This document shows positions 53,474 through 64,000 of a DNA stretch of 64,000 bases, one piece after another. Origin of the DNA: Dactylonectria macrodidyma (lineage: Eukaryota; Ascomycota; Sordariomycetes; Hypocreales; Nectriaceae); the NCBI GenBank assembly GCA_020744425.1, contig JAGMUV010000011.1, positions 1,488,001-1,552,000 on the forward strand, in the 5' to 3' direction. Position 1 is the first letter of the stretch; each line of letters opens with the position of its first letter. The notes below the pieces were generated by a model. That model was not told where the DNA came from and made no database searches. It saw nothing but the letters and a program-made list of their open reading frames with translations. Both the position numbers and the translations under genes were made by a program.

Positions 53474-54558
53474 ATGAAGACGAAAAGCCCTCCGAACATG
53501 GTGCATGTCGCCGTCGTGCAAGCAGAGCCCGTTTGGCTAGACCTCGCTGCGACAACAGACAAGACATGCCAACTCATCGCCGAAGCAGCAAAAAACAAGG
53601 CACAGTTGATTGCCTTTCCAGAATGCTGGCTCCCAGGATATCCTGCCTGGATCTGGTATGTGAAACCGCGACCTGTCTTGCGTGAGTGAGGTGCTAATCC
53701 GTTGCTTTCTGTTAAGGAGTCGCCCGGTAGATTTTGAGCTGTCACCAGAGTACATACGAAACTCCCTCCGCATCGACTCCCCCGAAATGGCCCAGATCCA
53801 GCGGTGCGCGGCCGATCACGACATCGTGGTTGTACTGGGATTCTCGGAGAACCACCACGACACACTCTACATATCCCAGTCCATTATAGCAAATGACGGC
53901 AAGATTCTCCTCACGCGCAGGAAGATCAAGGCGACGCACATGGAGCGCACTATTTTTGGCGAGCCGAGCGCGGAGTGCCTCGAGAGCGTAGTAGATACTC
54001 CTGTTGCGAGAATAGGCGCCCTGTCTTGCTGGGAACATCTTCAACCGCTTCTTAAATATCACACATACAACCAAAGGGAGCAAGTCCACGTGGCGGCGTG
54101 GCCTCCTCTGTTCGAACACGGAGGAGGTCCCGACCTGTGGTCCATGGGGCGTGATGGTAAGCTTCTTCCTGATTGACAGGTGAAATGTCCAGATTTTGAA
54201 GCTGACAATGGTTCACACGACAGGCGGCCAGTCACTCTCTAGAGTATACGCCATTGAGTCTGGGAGTTTTGTACTCCATGCTACCGCTGTCATTTCCCAA
54301 CCATCCATCGACTTCCTCAGAACGGCCGGCAATCCGTTTGGCACTCCTGGAGGTGGAAGTTCGGCTGTATTCGGCCCGGACGGGCGCAAGATCTCAACAG
54401 ATTTGCCCGAGACTGAAGAAGGGTTGGTATATGCCACGCTAGATTTGCACGAGATTCACAAGGTAAAGGGTTTCGTTGACGTTTGTGGGCATTATAGCCG
54501 TCCCGAAGTGCTCTGGCTTGGGGTGGACGCGCTGAAAAAGACCCATGTTCGGTTGTAG
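53474..54558 (+). CDS. Nitrilase (C-N hydrolase, branch 1), copy 2
   Basis: Exons 53474-53655, 53717-54156 and 54224-54558 (introns 61 and 67 bp), 318 residues. Triad: E50 in [11 protein letters not shown], Lys in [12 protein letters not shown] and Cys in [14 protein letters not shown]. The first intron interrupts the Trp codon of PAWIW after TG, exactly as in the nitrilase at 41-42 kb. The second intron (GRD G|G) is absent there. The usual RK.KPT has Ala instead of Pro here. It should hydrolyse nitriles in the cytosol. Divergent to an MFS carrier and followed by a Zn2Cys6 gene, it looks like the enzyme of a small regulated catabolic or detoxification unit. A TATA-like stretch (TATATATTC) lies about 75 bp upstream. 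Confidence 0.93.
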
Positions 54559-55074
54559 CGAAGATGAGGACGATATTGATGTACTCGTAAGAGAAGCATT
54601 GTCATAGACGGCTAAAGCACACTGGCACCAGATTGCGAATATTACTGTGTAGCAAGTAATTCCATGGCATGGAATTGCTTATTTGAATGAAACTTGTATC
54701 CCAACTGCAGAGTTCCTAGCTCCCAAGGCCAACTCATCTTCCATGGACGCTTGACACGAACTACCCTAGACCAGATGACTTAAGGCATAAACCGAAGCAC
54801 AAAGTCGAAAGCGGACTAGTGAGTTCCCTGGCCAATCACAGCATTACCCTCAATTGCTTATCGACTTATCGGCTGATCCACATGTACTGATAAGGATTAA
54901 ACCTTGCTGATAAGACGACTACCTGTGATACAAAAGCTTCCCCACTCCCCCAAGCTCTATCGAGCCAGCTTCCTCGACGCCGTCTCAGTGACCTCACACC
55001 TCACACATATATGGGACATTACTCTTAATACCAGCCTGAAAGTTACTGATTCAAGCTTAAAGCTTTTGGTACTC
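54559..55074. other. Intergenic region
   Basis: Between nitrilase 2 and the regulator, same strand. No CGGATG element here, and no other gene recognised. Confidence 0.5.
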
Positions 55075-57364
55075 ATGGAGATTCACGACAAGCGTCCTCG
55101 GATCGCTCTTGCTTGCGAGACTTGCCGGAAACGAAAACGCAGGGTACGTGCGCTGAGCTTTGTCAAGGCCCCGCCGAATGAGGATGAGACACAACTGCTG
55201 ATGAAGCTCAACCACTAGTGCGATGGGGTTCGGCCAGTCTGCTCCTGGTGTCTGGCCAATAACAAAGAATGCCAATACATTGAAGAGAAACCTCGCAAGT
55301 TGGTATCATCAACATCCTGTTCCCCGACTTGGGCTGATTGAAAAGTGTAGGAGAAAATGGGATGATGACTATGTTGCCTCTTTGGAGCAGCAAATAATCC
55401 TGCTGCAAGAATATATTACCTCTCTAGAAAGTTCCGATGCGGTGTCAAGCCGTCCATCGGCTATCGAAGCCATTTTTTCCGGGAGTAGCCACCCCACAAC
55501 ATCAACGGCCGAGGTCGACGAGCGTAAAGTCGGACCAGGAGACCAGATACGGACTCTTTCAGATCTCGCGTCCAACGACGGCGGTATATCCAGCAGCGAT
55601 GCGTCTGCTCTTAACGATGTTAGCAGCATGATATGGAGGATGACGATCCGGGATGATGGGGAAACCTCCTTCACTGGGCCTTCAGGCAACTTTTGCTTCC
55701 CCACAGTCCGTCACGATATAACCTCCAAGTCAAACACCACTGAAAGGATACCTCCAGCGGTAGATATTTACGAAACGACCAAGCCGCCAGTTAGTCCAGC
55801 GTCACGAGAGCACCTGTTTGACGTATTCTCAAATTTCATCAACCCCACGCACCAGTTTGTGGGCCCCTTCGCCATAGAGCTCCTCAAGATCCATACCCCG
55901 TCTAACATGGAGCTGCTTGAATGTGCTATCCTCGCTGCGGGGACCGTACTCTCAGGCGATTCTGAAACTCGCATATTGGGGGACGGCCTGGCTTCTTACG
56001 CGAGGACGATAGCCTTGCATCAGTGCTGCAGAAATCCGGACGTCTACACCGTCCAGGCTTTGGGAATCTTGTCATGGAGGGAGCTTGCGTTGGATGAAGA
56101 GAACATGGCCTGGCTGTATAATTGTGAGTGGCTAACGATGGCGAAACATCAAGTAAATTCCTGCTGATTTATGATTCATCAAGCCATGGCTGCAAGCCTA
56201 TGCCTTCACCTTGGTCTCCACGTCAGCTCTCTGGATGGCCTCAACGAGACCTCAAGATCTGTTGGGTCGCCTACCAAGGACTCCAACGACCTCCGAGTGC
56301 GGGCTTTCTGGTCATCATTTCTACTCGACAGGTACAGCCCTCATACGCCAACCTGAGCTCACAATTGTGTCTGATCATGCAGCAGAATAGCAACTTCGCT
56401 ACTGGGGAGAAACTGCATGATACCATGGAGGCGGGTGCAGGCGGCTCCGTTCCTGAGCGCAACCAGTTCTCCACCTTCTATGGATGAGCTCATATTTGCC
56501 GCGCAATGTAGATTATGGTTCATTCATGACCAATTTATGGACAGCATGTAAGTTGCCTTTTCCGAGTTTGTTACAAAAAATATTACAACTACTTACTGGA
56601 GTGACTAAAGTTATTCGTTTGAGTTCAAGGAATTCAATTTCACTCAGCGACAAAGAATTCTCCTAGAAGCTCGCGAACAGCTTTTGTCTTTTCATCGGAA
56701 ACTGGATCCCAGTCTGCATCTGGCCGGAGAGGTTCACTCACCTAACCTAATTTACCTCCACATGGCATACAACACTTCTCAGCTGTTGTTCCATCGTCCG
56801 TACCTTAACGAAGACCGCCAAACAAGCCCATATCAGCTCGCTCTCCAGTCAATGTCGACTGCGGCGGCGGCCATGTCGCGGCTGATTCGGGACCACCAGA
56901 AGGTGGCTTCCTTTGAGAACGCGCCGCCGTTCATTGCACACAGCATACTCACAGCAGCAATAGCGCTCCTCCTAGGCGCAACGTCTACCGAAAGTACGGC
57001 CAAAAACCAGTCAATTGGTCGATTTAGAACATGTTTCAAGGCGCTGGAATCAATGCAGACAAGGTTTTCTCGGGCAAAGAGAGCTATGATTCTACTCCAG
57101 GAATTGGCTCAACGGTGGAACATTGTCGCCGCCCTTCCTATACAATACAGCTTTCCCTTAGACGCCGCAGCTGATGTTAGCCTGGAGGAAACTCCGAAAG
57201 AACCAGCGAGCCTCGATGGCCTCGATGCATCATTGACTGGCTTCAACTCCAGTTTCCTACTCTTTGACCCCACGACTGTTTTGGATCAGGGGCTATTCGA
57301 CTTTTCAACACCAGGCTATGAGTTGATTATGGCAAGTAGGATGTTCGATGACCCTAGGACTTAG
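55075..57364 (+). CDS. Zn2Cys6 transcription factor with Fungal_trans domain
   Basis: Six exons: 55075-55143, 55219-55298, 55351-56123, 56184-56331, 56386-56547 and 56611-57364, giving 661 residues. The zinc cluster ALACETCRKRKRRCDG, then PVCSWCLANNKEC (residues 14-41), is interrupted by intron 1 and completed by splicing. A dimerisation helix follows (DDDYVASLEQQIILLQEYIT). The Fungal_trans middle region shows YNSMAASLCLHLGLH and LLDRIATSLLGR. IYSFEFKEF precedes ILLEAREQLLSFHRK. All are restored only by removing introns 3 to 5. Intron 2 is the weakest: donor GTTGGT is chosen here, and GTATCA with another acceptor also keeps frame. A nuclear regulator, probably of the adjacent nitrilase/MFS pair. 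Confidence 0.84.
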
Positions 57365-58225
57365 TAGTAGGACTGTCGATAAGTCTTGACTCTCCTACGA
57401 AGTTCGATGAAAAGTAGGACTGGGAGATGTGACGGCTGATCTTCCAAATTTTGAAACGAATTTTCGAAAGCTCTTGGAAAGGAGGGCAGGGAAAGAAAGT
57501 CCATCTGCAGAGCTAATTTTTATAACCGTCTAATAATTTCAGACCGTATCTGCCATCTTATGAAGTCTAACATGAGCCTGGTGATTACCACGAGTATTTT
57601 GTGATAACTTAGAGGACTCTGTTTACTTATGTGAGAACGCTTCTAGGCAGCTGTTCTACTAAGGCGACTGATTTTTGGTAGTAAATCTACAATTTTGAGG
57701 TACTGTACTCCAAACAAGATGCACTGGCTTGGTTGTGACTGAATAAATACTGAGACAGTAGCAATCGCCCTAGCTCGCCTAGCTGAGATTTTGCACTTAA
57801 CATGTCGTTTTGGAATGATGGATGCTCTTCATTTTGATCGGTGAAATTTAAGCTTCCCATTGCATTTTGCAACGCCTTAGTGGATGTGCGTTTCAGGTTA
57901 TGTGACGAGGATTATCACTGCGCCCAACTTCGAGTCTAATAATTGAGAGGTATTCCAGGCACCCTCGGCCTGATCCCAACGACCCTAGATTCTCCACCTT
58001 TCATCGTTCTATCAATATTGAATAATCTCAACACAACAACTTCCCAGACACTCTGACCGTTTCCGCCTGCACATTGCCTGGCAGATCATTTTGGAATCGT
58101 GGGTGCTATCGGCGTCGTGGGCCAGCTCATCGAACTTGGCGTCAAGACTTTATATTTAATTCATTCATTTTAGTCTAATGGGATTGTTACATATGACTAT
58201 GCAATAATTCGGCACTAGTTCCTTT
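57365..58225. other. Intergenic region with possible gene relic
   Basis: Convergent 3' flanks. Near 58.1 kb the plus strand reads VGAIGVVGQLIELGVK, faintly like the start of a fungal NLR-associated N-terminal domain, but stops follow at once. Not called as a gene. Confidence 0.4.
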
Positions 58226-59794
58226 TCATGCTGTCGGCTGAAGAATTATGCGTCGATACGCAGATAGCGGCTGCGAGCCGCCGTCATCAATTGTGAGTAT
58301 AATATGAGCCGTCTAACTTTTTAGAACATGTGGGACAGCGATATTAGAGAATGGACGTCGAACTTACGAGGTTATTGTTTACAGTCACACTGACTTTACT
58401 CCCCTGGGAGTTAAGCGGTGTAAATGTTGCGAATTGTGAGACACGTGGAAAATTTTTCCCAATGCGGATGTTTGGCTCGCGGTAATGGAACCAACTGAAT
58501 GAGAGGGTATCATCATCGGGGTCCCATGATTGCGAGGCATCGAGTACAATAGGCGTGTTGTTCTTGTATGGGACCTCCCATGCCTTGAAGCCACAGGTTC
58601 CGTTGATCACGGCAATCGGATGGTGATTAGCCTTTGATGGGTCGCTTCTGATTGACCACTGAATTCGCGTCGCAAAGTCGTACTGGAATGCTGGACGCCA
58701 TCGCCAAATGGAAGCCCACCTACTGGCGAAAGTACCGTTGTTCAGGCCGATAGCCATATCCGTAGCATCACTGTAGGTCGATATTAAGCCCGAAGTGTCG
58801 ATTGGCATATAGCGGCCGCCCCAGCCACCCCACTCCGGATGCTCAGGGTCGTTCAGGCCATTTGGCAAAAGGCCGAGAAATGACGGAGTATCGCCCTCCA
58901 TAATAACGCTCCAGTTGAGGTAGTGTGCACCAAGAGGGCCAATACGTATATGGTCTTGCAGCCACTCGTTGGTAATAAGTGAGCTATTCGGACCACCGAG
59001 GTCAAATGGGCGATAGAGCTCGCCTGATATCCCCTATGAAGCCAGATCAGCATCCTGAGTTTCGGCGCGATCTATTCAAAACTCACAAGCCACGTAGGCA
59101 TCGCATACTCGCTGAAACCATGGATTGAGACAATGTAGAAGAGATGGGGAAAGTGCACGCGAATCCAAGGGCCAGAGTTATCTTGGTCCGAGATGGCATA
59201 CACCCGCAGCTTGCTGACGAATTCATCAACATCCCTACGACGACGTTTCCCTCTGACCTCATTGAGAGCTTCAGCCAAGATATTTGTTCCACCCCAAGCA
59301 AGGAACCAAAGCGGCTCAAGGGATGCGTCGACAGCCTTGATCAGGGCAATAGACGCATTGCTGAGTTTGGGCTCGTCAAAAACAGCGCGTCCATAGACCG
59401 GGTGCCCCGAGACAACACTAGAAAGTAGTTTGTGAGCAGAAGGATATTGAACTGCTGGTGGAACGTTCTTGTTTAAGTTGCTAGTGGCCTCGCCGTAGCC
59501 ATTGATTACACCAAAGATTGACGGCAAATCGATTGACGTGTTTTTCCAAACAGAGGTGGTTCCTGCGACGTTAACAATATCTAATTCGTTCGAGTGGCTC
59601 AAAAGCCGGACGAGGCTCATTTGATCATCAGGCTCATTGGAGATGTCGGTCGCAATGAAGACGCGGGGCTTATTCTCGTAGCGCGCCTGATCACAGAGGC
59701 CAGTCTTCAAGGCATGAACAGTGGGCTGTTGAGTAAAGAAAGGTAGCCCGCTACAAACGGCGAGCAGCCTGAAAGGCAACAAGTGACCCCTCAT
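58226..59794 (-). CDS. Secreted DUF1593 (nucleoside-hydrolase-like) protein
   Basis: Minus strand, exons 59794-59087, 59033-58368 and 58312-58226 (introns 53 and 55 bp), 486 residues. A signal peptide lies in the first 28 residues (LLAVCSGLPFFTQQPTVHA). The DUF1593 hallmark RVFIATDISNEPDDQMSLVRLL starts at about residue 44, followed by LWFLAWGGTNILAEAL. The second half has the Ig-like C-terminal part (PIVLDASQSWDPDDDTLSFS). The last exon gives LTIDDGGSQPLSAYRRIIL, the expected end, which the unspliced frame would miss. Relatives include the cellulose-binding Sde_0182 type; the Asp cluster NEPDDQ resembles the metal site of nucleoside hydrolases. Probably acts on extracellular carbohydrate or nucleoside. 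Function unproven. Confidence 0.85.
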
Positions 59795-61404
59795 GCTTGC
59801 TTCTTATAAGCCCCGTAATAGACACAAGAGAGAGTAGTATCCGTAGAGATAGTTCCTGAAGGCGTTTCCCGGAGAACGGACGATCCGCCTGCCTCCTCAT
59901 AGATTGCGGCGAGAAGGCGTCAATTAACATGACCTCAGAAGCCTTTAGTAGTCAGAATTTGTCCGCACGATGAGGGTATCGCCCGACCGGAAGTCGCCCC
60001 GGGACTTGCCCCTCCTCCGATTTCTCCAGGGGATCAGCCATGGGAGACTAGGCCGTGCAGATCATACGTGCGGGGTATTCGGGATGCATCGCGATGGAGA
60101 AACTATAATATTAATGTTACCGGCATTGTTAGTAGTCGTCTATGCGGACACCATAACTACCTTCGTTTTTACTGCGCCAAGAAAGCGGCATGTTCAGCCA
60201 CGAAGACTCGTGGTGGGAATATGACTGATATTCCGTAATATCTGTCCACTCAAATGAGGGCCCTCCTACCTTCGGGTATAGTGGCACAAACTAACAGCTG
60301 CACATATCAGTTCAGCTCGCTCCACCAGTTCAAGCTCGATGACCAGGCATCCGGGCCGGGCATTGGTCCGCCGCCGGCGCTCATCTCCTCAACTGGAATG
60401 TCCGCCCAAAGAGGCGTGCATTTTTGGTGGCATCGCATTGTAGCCTAGCACCCGAACTGAATGAATGAACAGATTGAAATTCAGACATGGCAAAATTGGT
60501 TCGCAATTTTCCAAGAGATCATCTCCGCACTTAGGTGCAGCACATCACCACATTCATCATGGCGCATAATAAGTCATCACATTTATATTTTAACCTTACC
60601 ATACCCAAACCGGTATGACACGAGGAATAGTAAGTTGATAAGCTCCGTATAAAGCAATACCTTAATGATCTTATAAGTAAACCTCTAGCTACTAGCATTA
60701 AGTATACATAACTTATATGTTTACTAAGCTATAATTACTTATTATTTTTATATTTTAAGAAGTTTTCCTTATATAAAATAATATAAAAATTAACTAATAT
60801 CTCATGAAGTTAACCTTTATCGTAACCTTATTTCTAAATATTAACCTTATTATAGCTCTTTCTGAGGGAAGTACAGCCTTAGTTGGTCTTTGTTTTGTTA
60901 AAAACTTTTAAAAAAAGAAAGAAAATTTATTAAAAGAAAATGTAAAGTTCAAAAATTTTCTAAATCAATTTTCTAAAATATAAATATTAATTTATTAATA
61001 TAATACCTTTCTTGTTTAAAGATAAGCTATAAAATTATAATGAAGAATATATAAAAGCAGACAAACTATCTAATGTTAACGTAGCCATCAGTAGTAAGAG
61101 TGGGAACCTTATAATTAGGCAGAATCCTCTAAGTGCGATAGCTATTATGTTGTGGATAGTTAGGACCCTGCTCATTGCTAGCAGAAGTAGCAAGCCTATA
61201 GTCAGAACCTCCTACTAGAAGGTAGGGAGGGAAAATTAAGGCTTTACACATAACTTACGGAACCAATCACTAAGTACAGAATACTAAGGTGAAGGAACTG
61301 AAGAAGTGTAAATACCAACCCTACGACGTATTCGACATTCCCACTGTTAATAACGACATCTGCTAAGTCAAATCCAACGAGAACCATAACATATTAGCAA
61401 AACT
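59795..61404. other. AT-rich, probably repeat-decayed region
   Basis: From about 60.56 to 61.1 kb the DNA is extremely AT- and TA-rich, with long A/T runs and stops in all frames. It resembles RIP-affected repeat DNA. No terminal repeats or transposase motifs are visible, so the original element cannot be named. The flanks hold only random short frames. Confidence 0.55.
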
Positions 61405-61692
61405 TTGGTGGAGACCCAACCTGGCTATCTCCGGCCTGCTATAGTTCTTTACGGGAAGAAGCATTCCCAGTCCGAGCTAATCTACACTATCACAGAGTAT
61501 GCCATATATAAAGGGCCTGACCTTCTCATCCTTCGGGCCAGTCTCAAGGCTCATGGATTCAAGGTCATTGTGAAGGAGTTTGCCAAGGCTGCTCATTTTC
61601 GTAGGGGAAAGGTCATTCTCGTCAACAATACGAACCCTAGCCAGCTTTGGAGCAATGTTAAAGGTGACGATCGGAAAGACTTGAGGCATTGA
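61405..61692 (+). pseudogene. Sirtuin (Hst3/Hst4-type) C-terminal relic
   Basis: The frame reads LRPAIVLYGKKHSQSELI, then KGPDLLILRASLKAHGFK, then VIVKEFAKAAHFRRGKVILV and NNTNPSQLW. This follows the C-terminal NAD-binding half of fungal Hst3/Hst4-like sirtuins: LRPxIVLYGEEHP, PDxLLxMGTSLxVHGxK, KEFAKxVH, and VFVN.TKPS. The Gly-Thr of GTSL, needed for NAD binding, has become RA, and the zinc and catalytic-His half is missing. After SQLW the reading degenerates and stops. It sits beside AT-rich decayed DNA. A non-functional fragment of a deacetylase gene. Confidence 0.72.
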
Positions 61693-62404
61693 ATAAACCA
61701 CAAATTCCCACAGCTGAAACCTGGAGCTTGAAGTAGTAGAAAGAACTGGCACTGGCAGAAGCGCCCCCGGATACAAGCAGCCAAAGTGATCTCGACCGGA
61801 CCCTCCCCGATTGTCTCTTGTGACGCGGCTCGCCCAATTCGCCGCCCAATGTGTCGGCGTTTTTAGGCAAGGGGCCGCTTCTTCCGAGAAATAGATACAC
61901 CTTTTATGAAAGATAATTGACCGCCTGCCTGTCCTCCAACTCCAACATCCTGCGCAATGCAGTGGTGCGATTCACGGATGAAGTCGTCGGTGACGTGCTG
62001 TTTCCATGACCCAGCAAACGTCCTTCTTTCGATCTTGATTATTCAACACCATTTGACATGGCCCATGGACGACTCGTTCAGTTGGCGTAAAATGGCCAAC
62101 TTGCTGTGACATGGCTTGATTTCTATAACTTGAGGGCTGGATTAGGGGTAGATAATCCTCCGAGGCAGCAGCGAGGCTCGCTGAGACAACCGTGGCTTCG
62201 AAGTACTCGGACGAAGATTAAATGCATACAGGCCCTCCCGCAGCTCCTTACACTCTTGATGCGATTGAATATGACAGCCATTTCGACGATCATGCATCCG
62301 CAGCCTCGTCCGACGGTACGCTATCCTCCTCCCTTTCCCAGATCCACCGGTCTCTAGGGATCACTATGAGTCGCGGTATAGATGACATGGATGGATTGCA
62401 CGAC
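61693..62404. other. Intergenic region
   Basis: Between the sirtuin relic and the membrane-protein gene. Nothing recognised. Confidence 0.5.
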
Positions 62405-63043
62405 TTACAAGCATTGGTAGGCTGATAACACCAGCGCAATCACACCCGCAAGTCTTGAGAAGCCAACCGCCACCCAGCCAACAATCCCAACGTAAGCAAC
62501 CATAGCTAAGGACAAAAACAAGAAGGCAGCCACCAACAACAAGTGTAGGGCCACGGACGAGATAATCCCGATCCTATCCCATCTTCTCTGCCACTCGATG
62601 TCGAGCTTGCCACCGGCCCTCTCGCGATAAACAGTGCGTATGCTAGAGCTATATCCAGCCACGGCGATAGCGAGAGTGAAGCACATCCATGCAATCCTAA
62701 GAAAGGCTCGCACGGTTGTGAGCCTGTATGGTGGCGGGTCCGGCTTCCAGATGTCGATTGGATCCGTCATCTGGCCGATAATGACGGCGAACGTGGAAGC
62801 ACCAAAGATAGAAATCGTCAAGATGAATGAGATGAATATCTGAAAATCCTCGACGGCTCTCTTGACTTGGGCGTCCGAACCAGCAACCGCGGCTGCAGCC
62901 CCCGACACGCGGACGTTTGTGACGCTCGCCGAGTCGGAGAGGTTCGGCGCAGCAGTCGCTCTAGGTGTGGCGGTCGCTGCGGCGCGAGGCTTGACATGCT
63001 GTACCTCCACGTCTAAGGCTGTCCCTGCCGCTGCTATTGACAT
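62405..63043 (-). CDS. Four-helix integral membrane protein (212 aa)
   Basis: Single exon. A 65-residue Ala/Thr-rich hydrophilic N-terminus (ALDVEVQHVKPRAAATATPR) precedes hydrophobic segments at about 68-90 (ISFILTISIFGASTFAVIIG), 113-132 (AWMCFTLAIAVAGYS), 160-180 (ISSVALHLLLVAAFLFLSL) and 183-210. An amphipathic basic loop (RERAGGKLDIEWQRRWDR) lies between helices 2 and 3. There is no catalytic motif and no family I recognise. Uncharacterised membrane protein, topology uncertain. A plus-strand frame opposite its start is a shadow. Confidence 0.7.
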   Translation of the reverse strand: MSIAAAGTALDVEVQHVKPRAAATATPRATAAPNLSDSASVTNVRVSGAAAAVAGSDAQVKRAVEDFQIFISFILTISIFGASTFAVIIGQMTDPIDIWKPDPPPYRLTTVRAFLRIAWMCFTLAIAVAGYSSSIRTVYRERAGGKLDIEWQRRWDRIGIISSVALHLLLVAAFLFLSLAMVAYVGIVGWVAVGFSRLAGVIALVLSAYQCL

Positions 63044-64000
63044 GGTGTGATAGATTCAATAGTCTGTACACGGGAGACAAGAACGCGAGGTCTGACGTGA
63101 AGAGATGTAGTTGCGAGGAGCGTCATGTGAGAACCCGGACGTGACAGGCTGGCAGAAACAAAGCTCTCAGCCGCATCGGTAGTCTAATAAATACCCAACT
63201 TTCGGGGCAGGCTCCGCGTAGGAAGACTTGATAATCAATCCAAGATTTAGTAGCGACCCTCGTTCGGCCCAAGGAACATATTTAGGTACAGTATTAGTCA
63301 GTAGTCTTGACATTTCCCAGTACGGCCCATATCCAAAACAGACAACTTGATCCATCTACAACTTTCTCAACGCCTAGGTTTATAATGGATTACACCAAAG
63401 GCTTGGGAAATGGGCTTGTTGGAATAAACCAGGCCAAAAACCGAGACTTGACGCACAAGAAAAGTAATAGATACCAGAGCCATACAATTTCGCCATTTTC
63501 TAATTGGGTATTTTAAGTTTGAATGAGCACTTTAACGGCGGAGTCATGATGTAGAGCACAGCTCATTAGTAGACCCTTTGCCACGACGGACCCGGTAACC
63601 AAGCCTTGCTACGCCTAAACCATGAACGGGAGATATTGCCTCAAGCCCGTGAGGATCGAGATTGAGGTCGCGAGGGCCGAAGTCGCGACACCGAAGTCGC
63701 GGCATGATCAAGGGTCCTACGGCTTCGGCTTCGGCTTCAATCTTGGCCCAAAGACCGACGCTTTAGTCTCAATCTAAAGGCCGATGGCTCAGTCTTAATC
63801 TAAAGACCGATGCCTCTGGCTTTCTCTAAAAGCCGATGGTTCTTTATTGATGGGCATGGGCTTGAGTCCTCCTTGGCTAGAGATGTGATGTTAATGCTTG
63901 GCCTAATGGATCACTCCGGAAGGCTAGCCCGATTAAACTTAGCTGGTATGCATGGGCGATACGATTATAAGGCCAAGCCACTCGAGTATCCCCTCATGCT
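63044..64000. other. Gene-free window end
   Basis: No supported gene. Holds the tandem repeat at 63735-63839, preceded by GAAGTCGCG repeats and a CTTCGG run (63662-63740). Confidence 0.5.
63735..63839. repeat. 26-bp imperfect tandem repeat, four units
   Basis: Four copies (63735-63760, 63761-63787, 63788-63813, 63814-63839) share a pyrimidine-rich start and the end AAARRCCGAYG. Upstream, GAAGTCGCG and CTTCGG are also repeated. Non-coding low-complexity array. Confidence 0.65.

Noticed and set aside
58080..58165. Plus-strand words VGAIGVVGQLIELGVK, like the start of an NLR-associated domain
   Set aside because: Stops follow within about ten codons, and one short similarity is not enough to call a relic.
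1..64000. tRNA, rRNA, CRISPR arrays, bacterial-type operons or riboswitches
   Set aside because: Scanned by eye on both strands; no cloverleaf B-box with matching arms and no regularly spaced direct-repeat array of CRISPR type. The genome is eukaryotic.

Overview
The window is nuclear DNA of a filamentous ascomycete (Pezizomycotina, most likely Sordariomycetes). Protein-coding genes carry short GT-AG introns (about 44-126 bp) with CTAAC/CTGAY-like branch sites. Typical fungal families are present: Zn2Cys6 regulators, MFS carriers, a GH7 cellobiohydrolase with a fungal CBM1, a secretory lipase, and an AreA/NIT2-like segment. Spacing is loose, and two stretches (about 4.4-4.9 kb and 60.6-61.1 kb) are strongly AT-rich, as in repeat-decayed DNA. 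No rRNA, tRNA or CRISPR was found. I rebuilt splice models by hand from frame, splice consensus and family motifs; they are predictions.

Layout. 0-5 kb: a secreted astacin-type metalloprotease, then AT-rich DNA holding a small TA-flanked inverted-repeat element. 5-17 kb: a C2H2-like protein, a small unknown protein, a duplicated-domain plus coiled-coil protein, a monocarboxylate-type MFS carrier and a Zn2Cys6 regulator. 17-31 kb: a DJ-1/PfpI protein, a metallophosphoesterase that has lost active-site residues, a His/Cys-rich small protein, an APH/CHK-like kinase, GH7-CBM1, a four-exon CYSTM protein and a possible 82-residue protein. 31.7-37.9 kb: a very long chimeric gene. It joins a Zn2Cys6 head, an AreA-like regulatory block without its GATA finger, another conserved fungal domain, a C2H2 finger, a large conserved fungal domain and a C-terminal C2H2-like module. 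38-50 kb: a GPI-type mini-protein, an alpha/beta hydrolase, nitrilase 1, a secretory lipase, a regulator without a zinc cluster (with a GC-AG intron), an SDR and a bacterial-looking 85-residue protein. 51-57.4 kb: MFS carrier, nitrilase 2 and a Zn2Cys6 regulator in a compact divergent arrangement. 58-64 kb: a DUF1593 secreted protein, AT-rich DNA, a sirtuin relic and a membrane protein.

How the genes may work together. The clearest functional unit is 51.1-57.4 kb. The MFS carrier and nitrilase 2 diverge from a 696-bp promoter carrying four copies of a GAGGCGGATG/CATCCGCCTC decamer, two of them forming a CGG-N10-CCG palindrome. That geometry suits Zn2Cys6 proteins, and one is encoded just downstream, so a locally regulated uptake-plus-nitrile-hydrolysis module is plausible. 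Secreted protease, cellulase, lipase and DUF1593 protein point to a plant-associated or saprotrophic life. The most unusual locus is the 1932-codon mosaic regulator at 31.7-37.9 kb.
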